Shown here piece after piece: positions 1-5,877 of a stretch of 40,638 nt of DNA; position 1 is the stretch's first letter; the number at the start of each line of letters is the position of its first letter. The position numbers and the translations under genes are program-made. This stretch comes from a virus. The notes under the pieces are model-generated. The model was not told where the DNA came from. It was given only the letters and a program-made list of their open reading frames with translations, and did not search any database. The stretch covers positions 1 through 40,638 of the IMG/VR virus record IMGVR_UViG_3300042308_001934; one strand, 5' to 3'.

Positions 1-392
1 AGGCCAGCTGCGCCGAGAAGGAGGGCGAAAGGGGTCATGCCTGCGCCCGTGGGTCGGCGGCGCGGCGCATCTTGGCCAGCTTGTCGCGGCGCTTGCGACC
101 GAGTGGAAGCGATAGGGCGGCGGTCCAGCGGTCGCCAAACTTGGCGGCGGCGCGCTCATTGCTGATAGCCAGTTGCGTCGAAAGGCGGCGGGCCTCGGCC
201 ATGTCCCGCTCATCTTTGGCCCAGATCGCCTTAACCAAGCGAACCACAGTGGCGCGGTGTGCGTCCTTGTTCAGATCATTAAAAAGCCGGGCCTCATGCG
301 CCATGCCGAGCGCGTCATTAAGGCCGAGGCCCATCATGCGGGTCTCAGTGACAATCACGCCGGCATTGATTTGATTGATCGATGTCATTTTA
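1..392. repeat. 392-bp direct repeat, copy B
   Basis: This stretch is identical to 39323-39714. Identity stops at 392; three differing bases follow, then 15 more matching bases (to 410). The unit holds one complete 117-aa gene with its ribosome binding site and the first 14 codons of the next gene downstream on the minus strand. Base 1 is exactly where the two copies start to agree: base 39322 is g and base 40511, which precedes base 1 on the circle, is c. Confidence 0.97.
35..388 (-). CDS. Duplicated 117-aa hypothetical protein, copy B
   Basis: I do not recognise this family. The 117-aa product is helix-rich and charged, with a basic C-terminal third (LGRKRRDKLAKMRR) that suggests nucleic-acid or acidic-partner binding. 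ATG 388 is chosen because AGGAAG lies about 8 nt upstream; a longer reading from 445 would start inside a likely -10 box. The stop overlaps the next minus-strand ATG (ATGA), so that gene is probably coupled. An identical copy sits at 39357-39710, directly before an Aca2/YdiL-like regulator gene. Here the following gene is a 41-aa shortened relative of that regulator. The position suggests an accessory, perhaps anti-host-defence, protein; that is inference from context only. Confidence 0.8.
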   Translation of the reverse strand: MTSINQINAGVIVTETRMMGLGLNDALGMAHEARLFNDLNKDAHRATVVRLVKAIWAKDERDMAEARRLSTQLAISNERAAAKFGDRWTAALSLPLGRKRRDKLAKMRRAADPRAQA

Positions 393-440
393 GGTCTTCC
401 TACCCTTGGCCCGGGGCCAGTCCCCGTGCGTCGATGCGTA

Positions 441-468
441 AACATACAACACTGTTGTATGAGGTCAA
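441..468 (-). promoter_or_regulatory. Promoter with perfect dyad operator for the copy B gene
   Basis: On the minus strand TTGACC (468-463), a 16-bp spacer and TATGTT (446-441) form a sigma70-like promoter. A perfect 8-bp inverted repeat with a 3-bp centre, CATACAAC-act-GTTGTATG (443-461), fills the spacer and touches the -10. This is the usual position for a repressor site. Copy A of the gene lacks this dyad, so the two copies are probably controlled differently. The autoregulator could be an Aca-like protein (inference). Confidence 0.6.
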
Positions 469-492
469 CCCGGAAAACGTGTTTTTCAGATT

Positions 493-753
493 TTATTTTA
501 GGTGCTCCCCAGCCTCGATCTTAGCGGCCACTTTTTCAAGCGCGGCTATGAAGGCCGCCACTTTAAAGGCTTTTTGGGTTTGAGATCGAATTGGAAATAG
601 CTCGTCAAGGACCGGGTAAAGCCTTTTGATTTCGGATTCTATGAAGCCTAGGATCTTTTGGCGCTCTATCTCGGCGGCGCTGGAGACCGGGCGGTGCGCA
701 TAAATCTCGCGCAGCCTTTGGCTCGGTGGGGGGCTAGGGTGGGATCTTATCAT
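493..753 (-). CDS. Hypothetical 86-aa protein
   Basis: Unrecognised 86-aa protein. A proline-rich N-terminus (residues 5-12) is followed by a mostly helical, charged body without membrane segments. Its ATG overlaps the stop of the preceding gene (ATGA at 750-753), so the two are translationally coupled. The 104 bases after it hold the dyad promoter of the next gene. No function can be assigned. Confidence 0.65.
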   Translation of the reverse strand: MIRSHPSPPPSQRLREIYAHRPVSSAAEIERQKILGFIESEIKRLYPVLDELFPIRSQTQKAFKVAAFIAALEKVAAKIEAGEHLK

Positions 754-1073
754 TTCTGCCCCCCTGATCCCTGATGCGGCGGCTCACCCAGTTCCGCCCC
801 GTCGCGCGGCGCGTGGACATTGCCGGTGGGTCGCGCCTTGGCCGTGGCCGACCCACCCCTTGGCGGGGCCTTGGGGCCTCCATCCAGATCGGCGCTATAG
901 CCGCGCGCTATAAGCGGCTTTAGCAAGGTCGCCAGCCATGACTTTTTGGGCTGATCGGCTTGGGGTAGGCCGTCAAGCACGATGCGGGAGCAATAGGCCG
1001 CGATGAACATCAGCCCAGCCACGGTCAGAAAATTCTGCTCGCTGGCCGCGATCCATTTCAAAGTTTCAAGCAT
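750..1073 (-). CDS. Small predicted membrane protein
   Basis: A 107-aa protein with one hydrophobic segment near residues 16-33 (core LTVAGLMFIAAY) and a long, Pro/Gly-rich hydrophilic C-terminal tail, so probably an inner-membrane protein with a cytoplasmic or periplasmic tail. GGAG lies about 9 nt before the ATG. It is the first gene after the integrase on the minus strand and is coupled to the 86-aa gene that follows. I do not recognise the family. A superinfection-exclusion or other accessory role is possible from its place but is not shown by the sequence. Confidence 0.65.
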   Translation of the reverse strand: MLETLKWIAASEQNFLTVAGLMFIAAYCSRIVLDGLPQADQPKKSWLATLLKPLIARGYSADLDGGPKAPPRGGSATAKARPTGNVHAPRDGAELGEPPHQGSGGQK

Positions 1074-1248
1074 GGTTTTTCTCCGTTTTTTAGGTTTTAC
1101 AATCGCAAAAAAACATCAATGAATTCAATGATAGAGATTTTGCGGTTTAACACGTTAAGCCTTTGTTTTCACTCACTTTCAGTGCCCCCCTAGGGACTAC
1201 CATCGCGGGTTTGGGGCGCTGATTTCATTGGGGAATCAGCGCAAATTG
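1074..1248. other. Intergenic region after integrase; candidate attP zone
   Basis: These 175 bases are AT-rich at the left and hold a 9-bp perfect inverted repeat, GCGCTGATT / AATCAGCGC (1216-1224 and 1234-1242, 9-nt loop), just past the integrase stop. No U-tract follows, so it is a weak terminator candidate. Attachment sites commonly lie beside the integrase gene, and this is the only non-coding stretch next to it. I cannot identify a core sequence without the host. Confidence 0.35.
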
Positions 1249-2322
1249 TTAAACCTTGCTAAAGGGTTTAACAGTCCTTGTTCTGTTTTCGTCCAGGGCC
1301 TGCATGGCCATGGCGTCGTGGGCTAGTCTTTTTTGGTCGGCGGCGGCGGTATAGAGGGCGACTTCGGCTAATCCCTTGTGTCCGGTAATCGCCTTGATCT
1401 GGGCTGGGCTGCAGCCTGCCTCGGCTAGGCGGCGCGCGGCGGCTTTTCTTAGGCCATGGGCGCTGGAATGATCCGGCAGGCCTGCGGCCTTGGCGCTTGC
1501 GGCAAACCAGTTGCCAAAGCCAGCCGCTGTCATGGGCTTGCCCTCGCGGGTCTGGATAAAGGTCAGCTGGCCCGGTGCGACCTGGGCTAGGGCCTCGGCA
1601 AGGGCCGGGGCGATGGGCAGGGTCAGGCGGGTGCGGCCTAGGCTTTTGGACTGGGCCACGGCAATGGTCTGGCCGGTGACATGTTGGCGGCCCATGCCGA
1701 TCACGTCCGATCGGCGCTGGGCGGTATAGAGCAGGAGCCGGAGGGCCAGCCGCTCTCGGCTGCCGCTGGGCCAGTGGGCCTCGAATCTGGCAATGTCTTC
1801 CTCGGTCCAGCTGCGATAGCCGGTCGAGACGGTGCGGATCTTGCGGATGTCGCGCGCTGGATTGTCCGGGCGATAGCCATATTCGACCGCAAACTTCATC
1901 AAGATGCGCAGTTTTTTTAACAGGTCATTGGCCGCGCCGGGCCGGTCGGCATGGCGGTCGAGCAATTTGCGAATATGGCCCGGCTGTAGGCCCGCCACGG
2001 ACAGGTCGCCATACTCATCGCGGAATCGCTCGATCACATGGCGATAGGCCTTTTGGGTAATCGGCTGCAGGGCCTTAAAATAGGCGCTGGCATAATAGTC
2101 GATAATCAGGGCGCTAAAGCTGCCAGGGCGGGTGCGCTCGGCCCCTATGACCCGCACCAGCGGCGATCCGGCCAGCGCCGCCTGATAGGCCGTCATGAAT
2201 TCGCGTGAGCCCGGCAGGCCGGGCAGGGGCACGGGCACCATCCCCGCCTTGCGGAAATAGTGCCGCCGCCGCCCATGCCGATCGGTCAGGGCTTGGACGT
2301 ATTTAAGCCGCAGATTGGTCAA
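1249..2322 (-). CDS. int: Tyrosine integrase
   Basis: Site-specific tyrosine recombinase that would integrate and excise the phage. From the start chosen here the protein has 357 aa: an N-terminal arm-binding-type segment with LKYVQALTDRHGRRRHYFR, a core-binding helical domain (about 70-165), and a catalytic domain. The catalytic set is visible: Arg203 (TAQRRSD), a candidate Lys226, His289 and Arg292 in HGLR, His315 in TGHK and nucleophile Tyr324 in VALYT. The start is taken as TTG 2322 because AGGAAG lies 7 nt upstream and homologous integrases begin just before the LKYVQ segment; an ATG at 2433 would add 37 unlikely residues. It overlaps the upstream HTH gene by 20 bases, which fits an int-xis pair. 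Confidence 0.93.
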   Translation of the reverse strand: MTNLRLKYVQALTDRHGRRRHYFRKAGMVPVPLPGLPGSREFMTAYQAALAGSPLVRVIGAERTRPGSFSALIIDYYASAYFKALQPITQKAYRHVIERFRDEYGDLSVAGLQPGHIRKLLDRHADRPGAANDLLKKLRILMKFAVEYGYRPDNPARDIRKIRTVSTGYRSWTEEDIARFEAHWPSGSRERLALRLLLYTAQRRSDVIGMGRQHVTGQTIAVAQSKSLGRTRLTLPIAPALAEALAQVAPGQLTFIQTREGKPMTAAGFGNWFAASAKAAGLPDHSSAHGLRKAAARRLAEAGCSPAQIKAITGHKGLAEVALYTAAADQKRLAHDAMAMQALDENRTRTVKPFSKV

Positions 2323-2563
2323 GGCCGAGCTTCCTGTCCCATTCGGTGACCCCGCTATTGGGGGCGGCCTGATCTGGCAGGGCCTCAAAGGCCACGTCAA
2401 GGGCCCAGAGGTCCCAGACATTGCGCCGATCAATCGATTTGGGCGGGGGCATCAGGCCCCCAGCCACCAGCTGATCGAATTTCGAGACACTGATGCCGAT
2501 ATAATCTGCCGCCTCAGTGCGGTTTAGGCCCCGGCGCGGGCCGGTGCGGGGGCGGGCGGTCAT
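2303..2563 (-). CDS. Excisionase-like / AlpA-type HTH protein
   Basis: An 86-aa small DNA-binding protein. Residues 13-45 (GLNRTEAADYIGISVSKFDQLV) form a winged-helix/AlpA-MerR-type helix-turn-helix, as in excisionases and AlpA regulators. The PPPKSIDRRNVWDLWALDVAF segment after it matches the wing and third helix of this family. It lies directly upstream of, and overlaps, the integrase gene, so a directionality factor is the natural reading. Its ATG overlaps the stop of the 131-aa gene before it. A truncated near-copy of its first 35 codons is at 3139-2972. Confidence 0.75.
   Translation of the reverse strand: MTARPRTGPRRGLNRTEAADYIGISVSKFDQLVAGGLMPPPKSIDRRNVWDLWALDVAFEALPDQAAPNSGVTEWDRKLGLDQSAA
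2472..2563. repeat. Duplicated 5' part of the HTH gene (complete gene copy)
   Basis: These about 92 bases match 3048-3139 (offset 576) with only about five differences. They carry the ATGA junction, the start codon and the helix-turn-helix coding part. Similarity ends abruptly inside the HTH gene. The other copy belongs to the truncated gene. Confidence 0.9.
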
Positions 2564-2955
2564 GACGTCGCGGCCTCCGCCTTCCGGCCCAGCTTAATCA
2601 ATTTAAGCAGAACGCGCGAAAACTCGTAGTCTGACGACGCGCCGCCATATTTGTTAGTAAGAAACCCATCAACCAAGGCATGGTCTTGAGCCGATACATA
2701 ATCTAAGCGCTCTTTAAACTGCATTTCCCGCCCTAGCTGATAGGCTTTAAAAAAAGCGTATTTTTTCTTTTCTGCAGACGAAGACCAGTGAATGTCCCGC
2801 GCCAATCGGCTGGCTTCGTCGCTGTCTGGGTCTTTCAGGCTGTCGCGGTTGTTGATATGCGCCCGCCTCAGCCTTTCGTTTTCCTCGCGCAAGAACGAAA
2901 TTTCGCGCAGGATTTCAAGGAACACGGCGGTATCGTTTTGGTCTGTTGTTGTCAT
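2560..2955 (-). CDS. Hypothetical 131-aa protein in an inserted AT-rich segment
   Basis: Unrecognised 131-aa protein. Residues 12-33 (LEILREISFLREENERLRRA) look like a short coiled coil; the rest is charged and helical. AAGGAGA stands about 7 nt before ATG 2955, a strong ribosome binding site, so the in-frame reading further upstream (to 3066) is rejected. Some stretches are near 42% GC, below the neighbours. The gene lies between two copies of the HTH-gene 5' end, which suggests it arrived with, or was trapped by, a duplication. Its stop overlaps the start of the complete HTH gene. Confidence 0.75.
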   Translation of the reverse strand: MTTTDQNDTAVFLEILREISFLREENERLRRAHINNRDSLKDPDSDEASRLARDIHWSSSAEKKKYAFFKAYQLGREMQFKERLDYVSAQDHALVDGFLTNKYGGASSDYEFSRVLLKLIKLGRKAEAATS

Positions 2956-2971
2956 GACGTCTCCTTTTGCT

Positions 2972-3139
2972 TCAAAGAACCGGCCCTCGGGGCCGCAGCG
3001 GCGGCTGGCGGCCAACCGAGTCCAATTGGTAATCAGCGGCGACCAATTGATCGAATTTCGAGACACTGATGCCGATATAGTCTGCCGCCTCAGTGCGGTT
3101 CAGACCCCGGCGCGGGCCGGTGCGGGGGCGGGTGGTCAT
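2972..3139 (-). pseudogene. Truncated copy of the excisionase-like HTH gene
   Basis: The first 35 or so codons repeat the HTH gene at 2303-2563 almost exactly (RTGPRRGLNRTEAADYIGIS region). After VAA the reading diverges into about 20 unrelated residues and stops, giving 55 aa. The helix-turn-helix is kept but the wing segment is lost. It still starts in an ATGA overlap with the methyltransferase stop, so it is probably translated. It may be a decayed copy, or a short competitor for the same DNA site. Confidence 0.7.
3048..3139. repeat. Duplicated 5' part of the HTH gene (truncated gene copy)
   Basis: Partner of 2472-2563. Together the copies bracket the AT-rich 131-aa gene, making a 576-bp unit. 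Confidence 0.9.
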
Positions 3140-3777
3140 GCGGCATCCCCCCATTGATCGGCCATGGCCTCGGCAATGCCGGTGAAAAAGCGGCTGCGTT
3201 CTTTGGCGCGGTCGGCACCGGGGGCCATGCGGTGGACGCGGGCCATAGGCTGGGCATCATTGGCGAGACCCAGTTTGGCGCGCGCGGCGTCCAGGGTGGA
3301 ATAGGTCGGGATCAGTGCGGGCAGGCCGCGCAGCCATAGACAGGTGCGCTTGGTCTCCCAGTCGCCATATTCCCAAGGCTGGACGCTCTGGGCCGGGGCC
3401 TGATAGTTTTCGATCCGCGCCTTGGCGTGGCGGTGCATGACCGGGTTTTCGACCGCCACGCGCGGCACAGGCGCGTTCCAGAGCGTGGAAAACAGGGCAG
3501 CGCCCGCCTCTAGCTCATCCCACAACTGATCCTTGGTGCGGCCCGGCGGCGGCACGGACAGCCAGCGGACCCCGCTATTGCAGAGGCGCGTACAGGGCGG
3601 ATGGGCGACGATCAAGAGGTCCCATCCATCGTGTAGGATGTCGCGGCAGTCGCCGACATAATGGCGATTGCTGCCGTCCTCGGCAGGCAATAGGTCGCAC
3701 GACCAAGCCTCATGGCCCCGCGCGGCAAAGGCGCGGCGGACAATGCCGGAAAATTCACAGGCCACGAGGATCTTCAT
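3136..3777 (-). CDS. DNA cytosine (C5)-methyltransferase-like protein
   Basis: A 213-aa putative SAM-dependent methyltransferase. The N-terminus MKILVACEFSGIVRRAF is a motif I-type SAM-binding loop. AHPPCTRLCNSG (about residues 58-69) carries the Pro-Cys of motif IV, where the Cys is the nucleophile in C5-methyltransferases. AVENPVMH supplies a motif VI-like ENP. It is shorter than typical C5 enzymes (over 300 aa), with no clear target-recognition domain or motif X, so it may be a compact phage form with low specificity or one that acts on another substrate. No restriction endonuclease lies nearby, so a role in protecting or marking phage DNA is more likely than a restriction pair. Overlaps both neighbours by ATGA. 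Confidence 0.7.
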   Translation of the reverse strand: MKILVACEFSGIVRRAFAARGHEAWSCDLLPAEDGSNRHYVGDCRDILHDGWDLLIVAHPPCTRLCNSGVRWLSVPPPGRTKDQLWDELEAGAALFSTLWNAPVPRVAVENPVMHRHAKARIENYQAPAQSVQPWEYGDWETKRTCLWLRGLPALIPTYSTLDAARAKLGLANDAQPMARVHRMAPGADRAKERSRFFTGIAEAMADQWGDAA

Positions 3778-4142
3778 TCCTCGACCCTCACGACATCGGC
3801 TAAGTACGCGGTTTTATAATAAGCCAACTTTCGGGCATGTCTTAGCCAAACCTTGTCGTCAAATAGAGCTAAAACCTCGTAAACATCAATTGCATCGGTC
3901 CTCACCGTATCCCCAACCGCAAGCGGCTTGGGGGCCTTGATGACGTGGCCGCTAATGGGGTCCCCCTCACGGGCAAAAATATACGCACCAAAAACGGCGC
4001 CATGAACGATCTGTTTCTCGATGTTACCGCTATGTTTATAGTAATGCGTTCTAACCGCAGCCTCAATCAGCACCCGGTCGCCCGCTTCCAGCGCGTCCCA
4101 GTCAATCGGCTGGAGGTCTGGGAATTTGTGTTCGACGCTCAT
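3774..4142 (-). CDS. Hypothetical 122-aa protein
   Basis: Unrecognised 122-aa protein, beta-rich by eye (GDRVLIEAAVRTHYY, VGDTVRTDAIDVYEVLALFDD). The segment KPLAVGDTVR resembles small beta-barrel folds of unknown phage proteins, but no catalytic motif is visible. GC is lower than in the ligase or ParB genes. It is coupled by ATGA overlaps to the cupin-like gene before it and the methyltransferase after it. Confidence 0.65.
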   Translation of the reverse strand: MSVEHKFPDLQPIDWDALEAGDRVLIEAAVRTHYYKHSGNIEKQIVHGAVFGAYIFAREGDPISGHVIKAPKPLAVGDTVRTDAIDVYEVLALFDDKVWLRHARKLAYYKTAYLADVVRVEE

Positions 4143-4648
4143 GGCTCACCCCCATCCCGGTCCTGCTGTGCAAAATACCGGTCCCACCGGATCCAGATGC
4201 GGGGGGGCAGCCCGTCCCAATATGGCCTGCGCCAAAACCCCCAACTGCGCTCTGCCTTGCCGCGCCAGACCAGGGTGATCAGGGGCAGGCCTAGCCAGCG
4301 GGCTATGGGGCCGGGCTTGGGGCCAAGCACTTGGTGGATATGGGTGGCTGGCCGAAAGGTCACGCGCCAGGCGGGCACGGTCTGGGTGGTCAGGGTAACC
4401 AAATCTTGGTTCAATACCCGCTCTTCATAGGGGACCAGCGGAAAGGTCCAAAAGTCCCACGGATGGTCATGCGGATCGCGATCCTGATCGCCCTTGAAAA
4501 AGATGTGCAGGCGCAGCCGCCCGATCCAGATTCGGGTCAGATAGGGCGTATCCAGATCGCCGCCCCGGCCATAAATGGTCGAATAGCCCATAAAGGCATC
4601 GGCGGAGGATCGCTTGCCCGCATGGCGGACGGTGGGGGTGTCGGTCAC
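4139..4648 (-). CDS. Cupin-like hypothetical protein
   Basis: A 169-aa protein in which DPHDHPWDFWTF (about residues 58-69) and the later HIHQV give a cupin-type pattern of metal-binding histidines, and strands such as LRLHIFFKG precede them. Similar HDHPW proteins occur in phages with no known reaction. The start is a GTG (4648) with a weak ribosome site; a 7-bp hairpin (GCGCGGC/GCCGCGC, 4660-4680) lies just upstream and could limit translation. The reaction and substrate cannot be named from the sequence. Confidence 0.6.
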   Translation of the reverse strand: MTDTPTVRHAGKRSSADAFMGYSTIYGRGGDLDTPYLTRIWIGRLRLHIFFKGDQDRDPHDHPWDFWTFPLVPYEERVLNQDLVTLTTQTVPAWRVTFRPATHIHQVLGPKPGPIARWLGLPLITLVWRGKAERSWGFWRRPYWDGLPPRIWIRWDRYFAQQDRDGGEP

Positions 4649-4697
4649 GATGTGTGCCAGCGCGGCTTATTAGGCCGCGCCGGTCCCTGGGGGGTGA

Positions 4698-5522
4698 TTA
4701 GTCCGTGGTGTGAAAGATCGGGCGGTCGGCGGCTTTCAGGCGCTCGATGACCCGTTCAATGGCCTGTTCCAGGGTGGTCTGGACCCGCATCAGGCTAAGG
4801 CCCAGCTTGAGCTGCGGCGGTTCGGCCTTGTCAAAATCCCAGCGCAGCTTGGCCTCGATCGTCACCGGCGCTTCGCCGACAAAGACCGGCAAGGTCAGGT
4901 TAAATTGAGTTGGGATCTTGGCCTGGCGCGGAGTGCCATTTGATCCCTCGCTAAACTCAAAATCGACCGCACTACTATTGGTGCGCGCGACCTGCTTAAA
5001 CTTGCTGGTGCGGACGTTTTCGAACGCCAGCACGGTTTCCAGAACCGTGGCGGCATCGGGGCTGGAGATATCGACGCGGTTTTCGTCGATCAGCCGGGCA
5101 AAGTCGGCCTGGGCCATCATGACGCCATCGGCGCGGGTCCATTTGGTCCAGGACTCGGACGAAGTCAGGAACAGTACGGCAACATGCTTGCAATGGGCGG
5201 GCATGCCGGGCGTCAAGCCGGTGGGGTCTTGCGCAAAATAGTCCAGGACGGCGGTGATCCTGGTCTCGCCGGCAAACAGAACCGTGTCATTGGTTTTATA
5301 GCGTTCCAGATAGTCCAGCATGGACTGGGTGGTGGATAGCTTGACGGTGCGGTCGATGTGATCGGGCAGGATGGGCGCGATCAGATTGGGCTCGGTGATA
5401 TCCTGAAGTTTTTCGTCCTGGCCTATGACAACAAATTCGCGGCCCGTCGCGCTATGGACGATGGTCTTGCGGGCGGCGCGTTCGGCCAGATCAAGCAGTT
5501 CGGGGGAAACGAGATTATCCAT
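4698..5522 (-). CDS. DUF2303 family protein
   Basis: A 274-aa protein that I recognise as DUF2303 (YfdQ-like), a phage early-region family of unknown function. Family-like features include the long central part with SESWTKWTRADG followed by QADFARLIDENRVDI, and a C-terminal beta-rich half ending in LRVQTTLEQAIERV-type helices. It is cytoplasmic, without signal or membrane segments. It follows the 105-aa gene by 2 nt on the minus strand, and such pairs often travel together in early operons next to recombination or replication genes. Confidence 0.75.
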   Translation of the reverse strand: MDNLVSPELLDLAERAARKTIVHSATGREFVVIGQDEKLQDITEPNLIAPILPDHIDRTVKLSTTQSMLDYLERYKTNDTVLFAGETRITAVLDYFAQDPTGLTPGMPAHCKHVAVLFLTSSESWTKWTRADGVMMAQADFARLIDENRVDISSPDAATVLETVLAFENVRTSKFKQVARTNSSAVDFEFSEGSNGTPRQAKIPTQFNLTLPVFVGEAPVTIEAKLRWDFDKAEPPQLKLGLSLMRVQTTLEQAIERVIERLKAADRPIFHTTD

Positions 5523-5524
5523 TT

Positions 5525-5842
5525 TTAGGCTTCCTTTTTGGCAGGTTTGGCATCCGCAAAGGCGCGGAACATGGTGGGATCCTCGCGCAGCAAATCGCCC
5601 TCGAGATTGGCGAAAAAGATCGCGGGATTGACATCATTGGTGGGGCAATCGGTCTTGACCTTGCCGCTAATGATCATGACGTTTGACCCCTTGCCTTGCG
5701 GCTTGACGGACAATTCGATCTTCAGCTTGCCGCCCTTGCCGGTGTCCATGACCGCCTGGGTCAGTTCGGCAAGAGCAAGGCTGGCTTGTTCAACAAGCGA
5801 TCCGCTATGAACGTCGCGGATAACGTCTGTAAAAAGGCGCAT
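5525..5842 (-). CDS. Hypothetical 105-aa protein, partner of DUF2303 gene
   Basis: A 105-aa protein with an N-terminal helix (LVEQASLALAELTQAVMDTG) and a beta-strand section (GKLKIELSVKPQGKGSNVMIISGKVK). AAGGAG lies 7 nt before ATG 5842, so this start is preferred to the ORF extending to 5932. It is only 2 nt from the DUF2303 gene, suggesting one translational unit and perhaps a complex. No function is recognised. Confidence 0.7.
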   Translation of the reverse strand: MRLFTDVIRDVHSGSLVEQASLALAELTQAVMDTGKGGKLKIELSVKPQGKGSNVMIISGKVKTDCPTNDVNPAIFFANLEGDLLREDPTMFRAFADAKPAKKEA

Positions 5843-5877
5843 GGGCGCTCCTTTGCTGGGGGTGTGAAGGGTTGATG

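Noticed and set aside
1-127. Terminal direct repeat as a packaging-type phage end
   Set aside because: Its length is exactly 127, a standard assembly k-mer, and the lambda-type terminase predicts cos ends near 16.6 kb.
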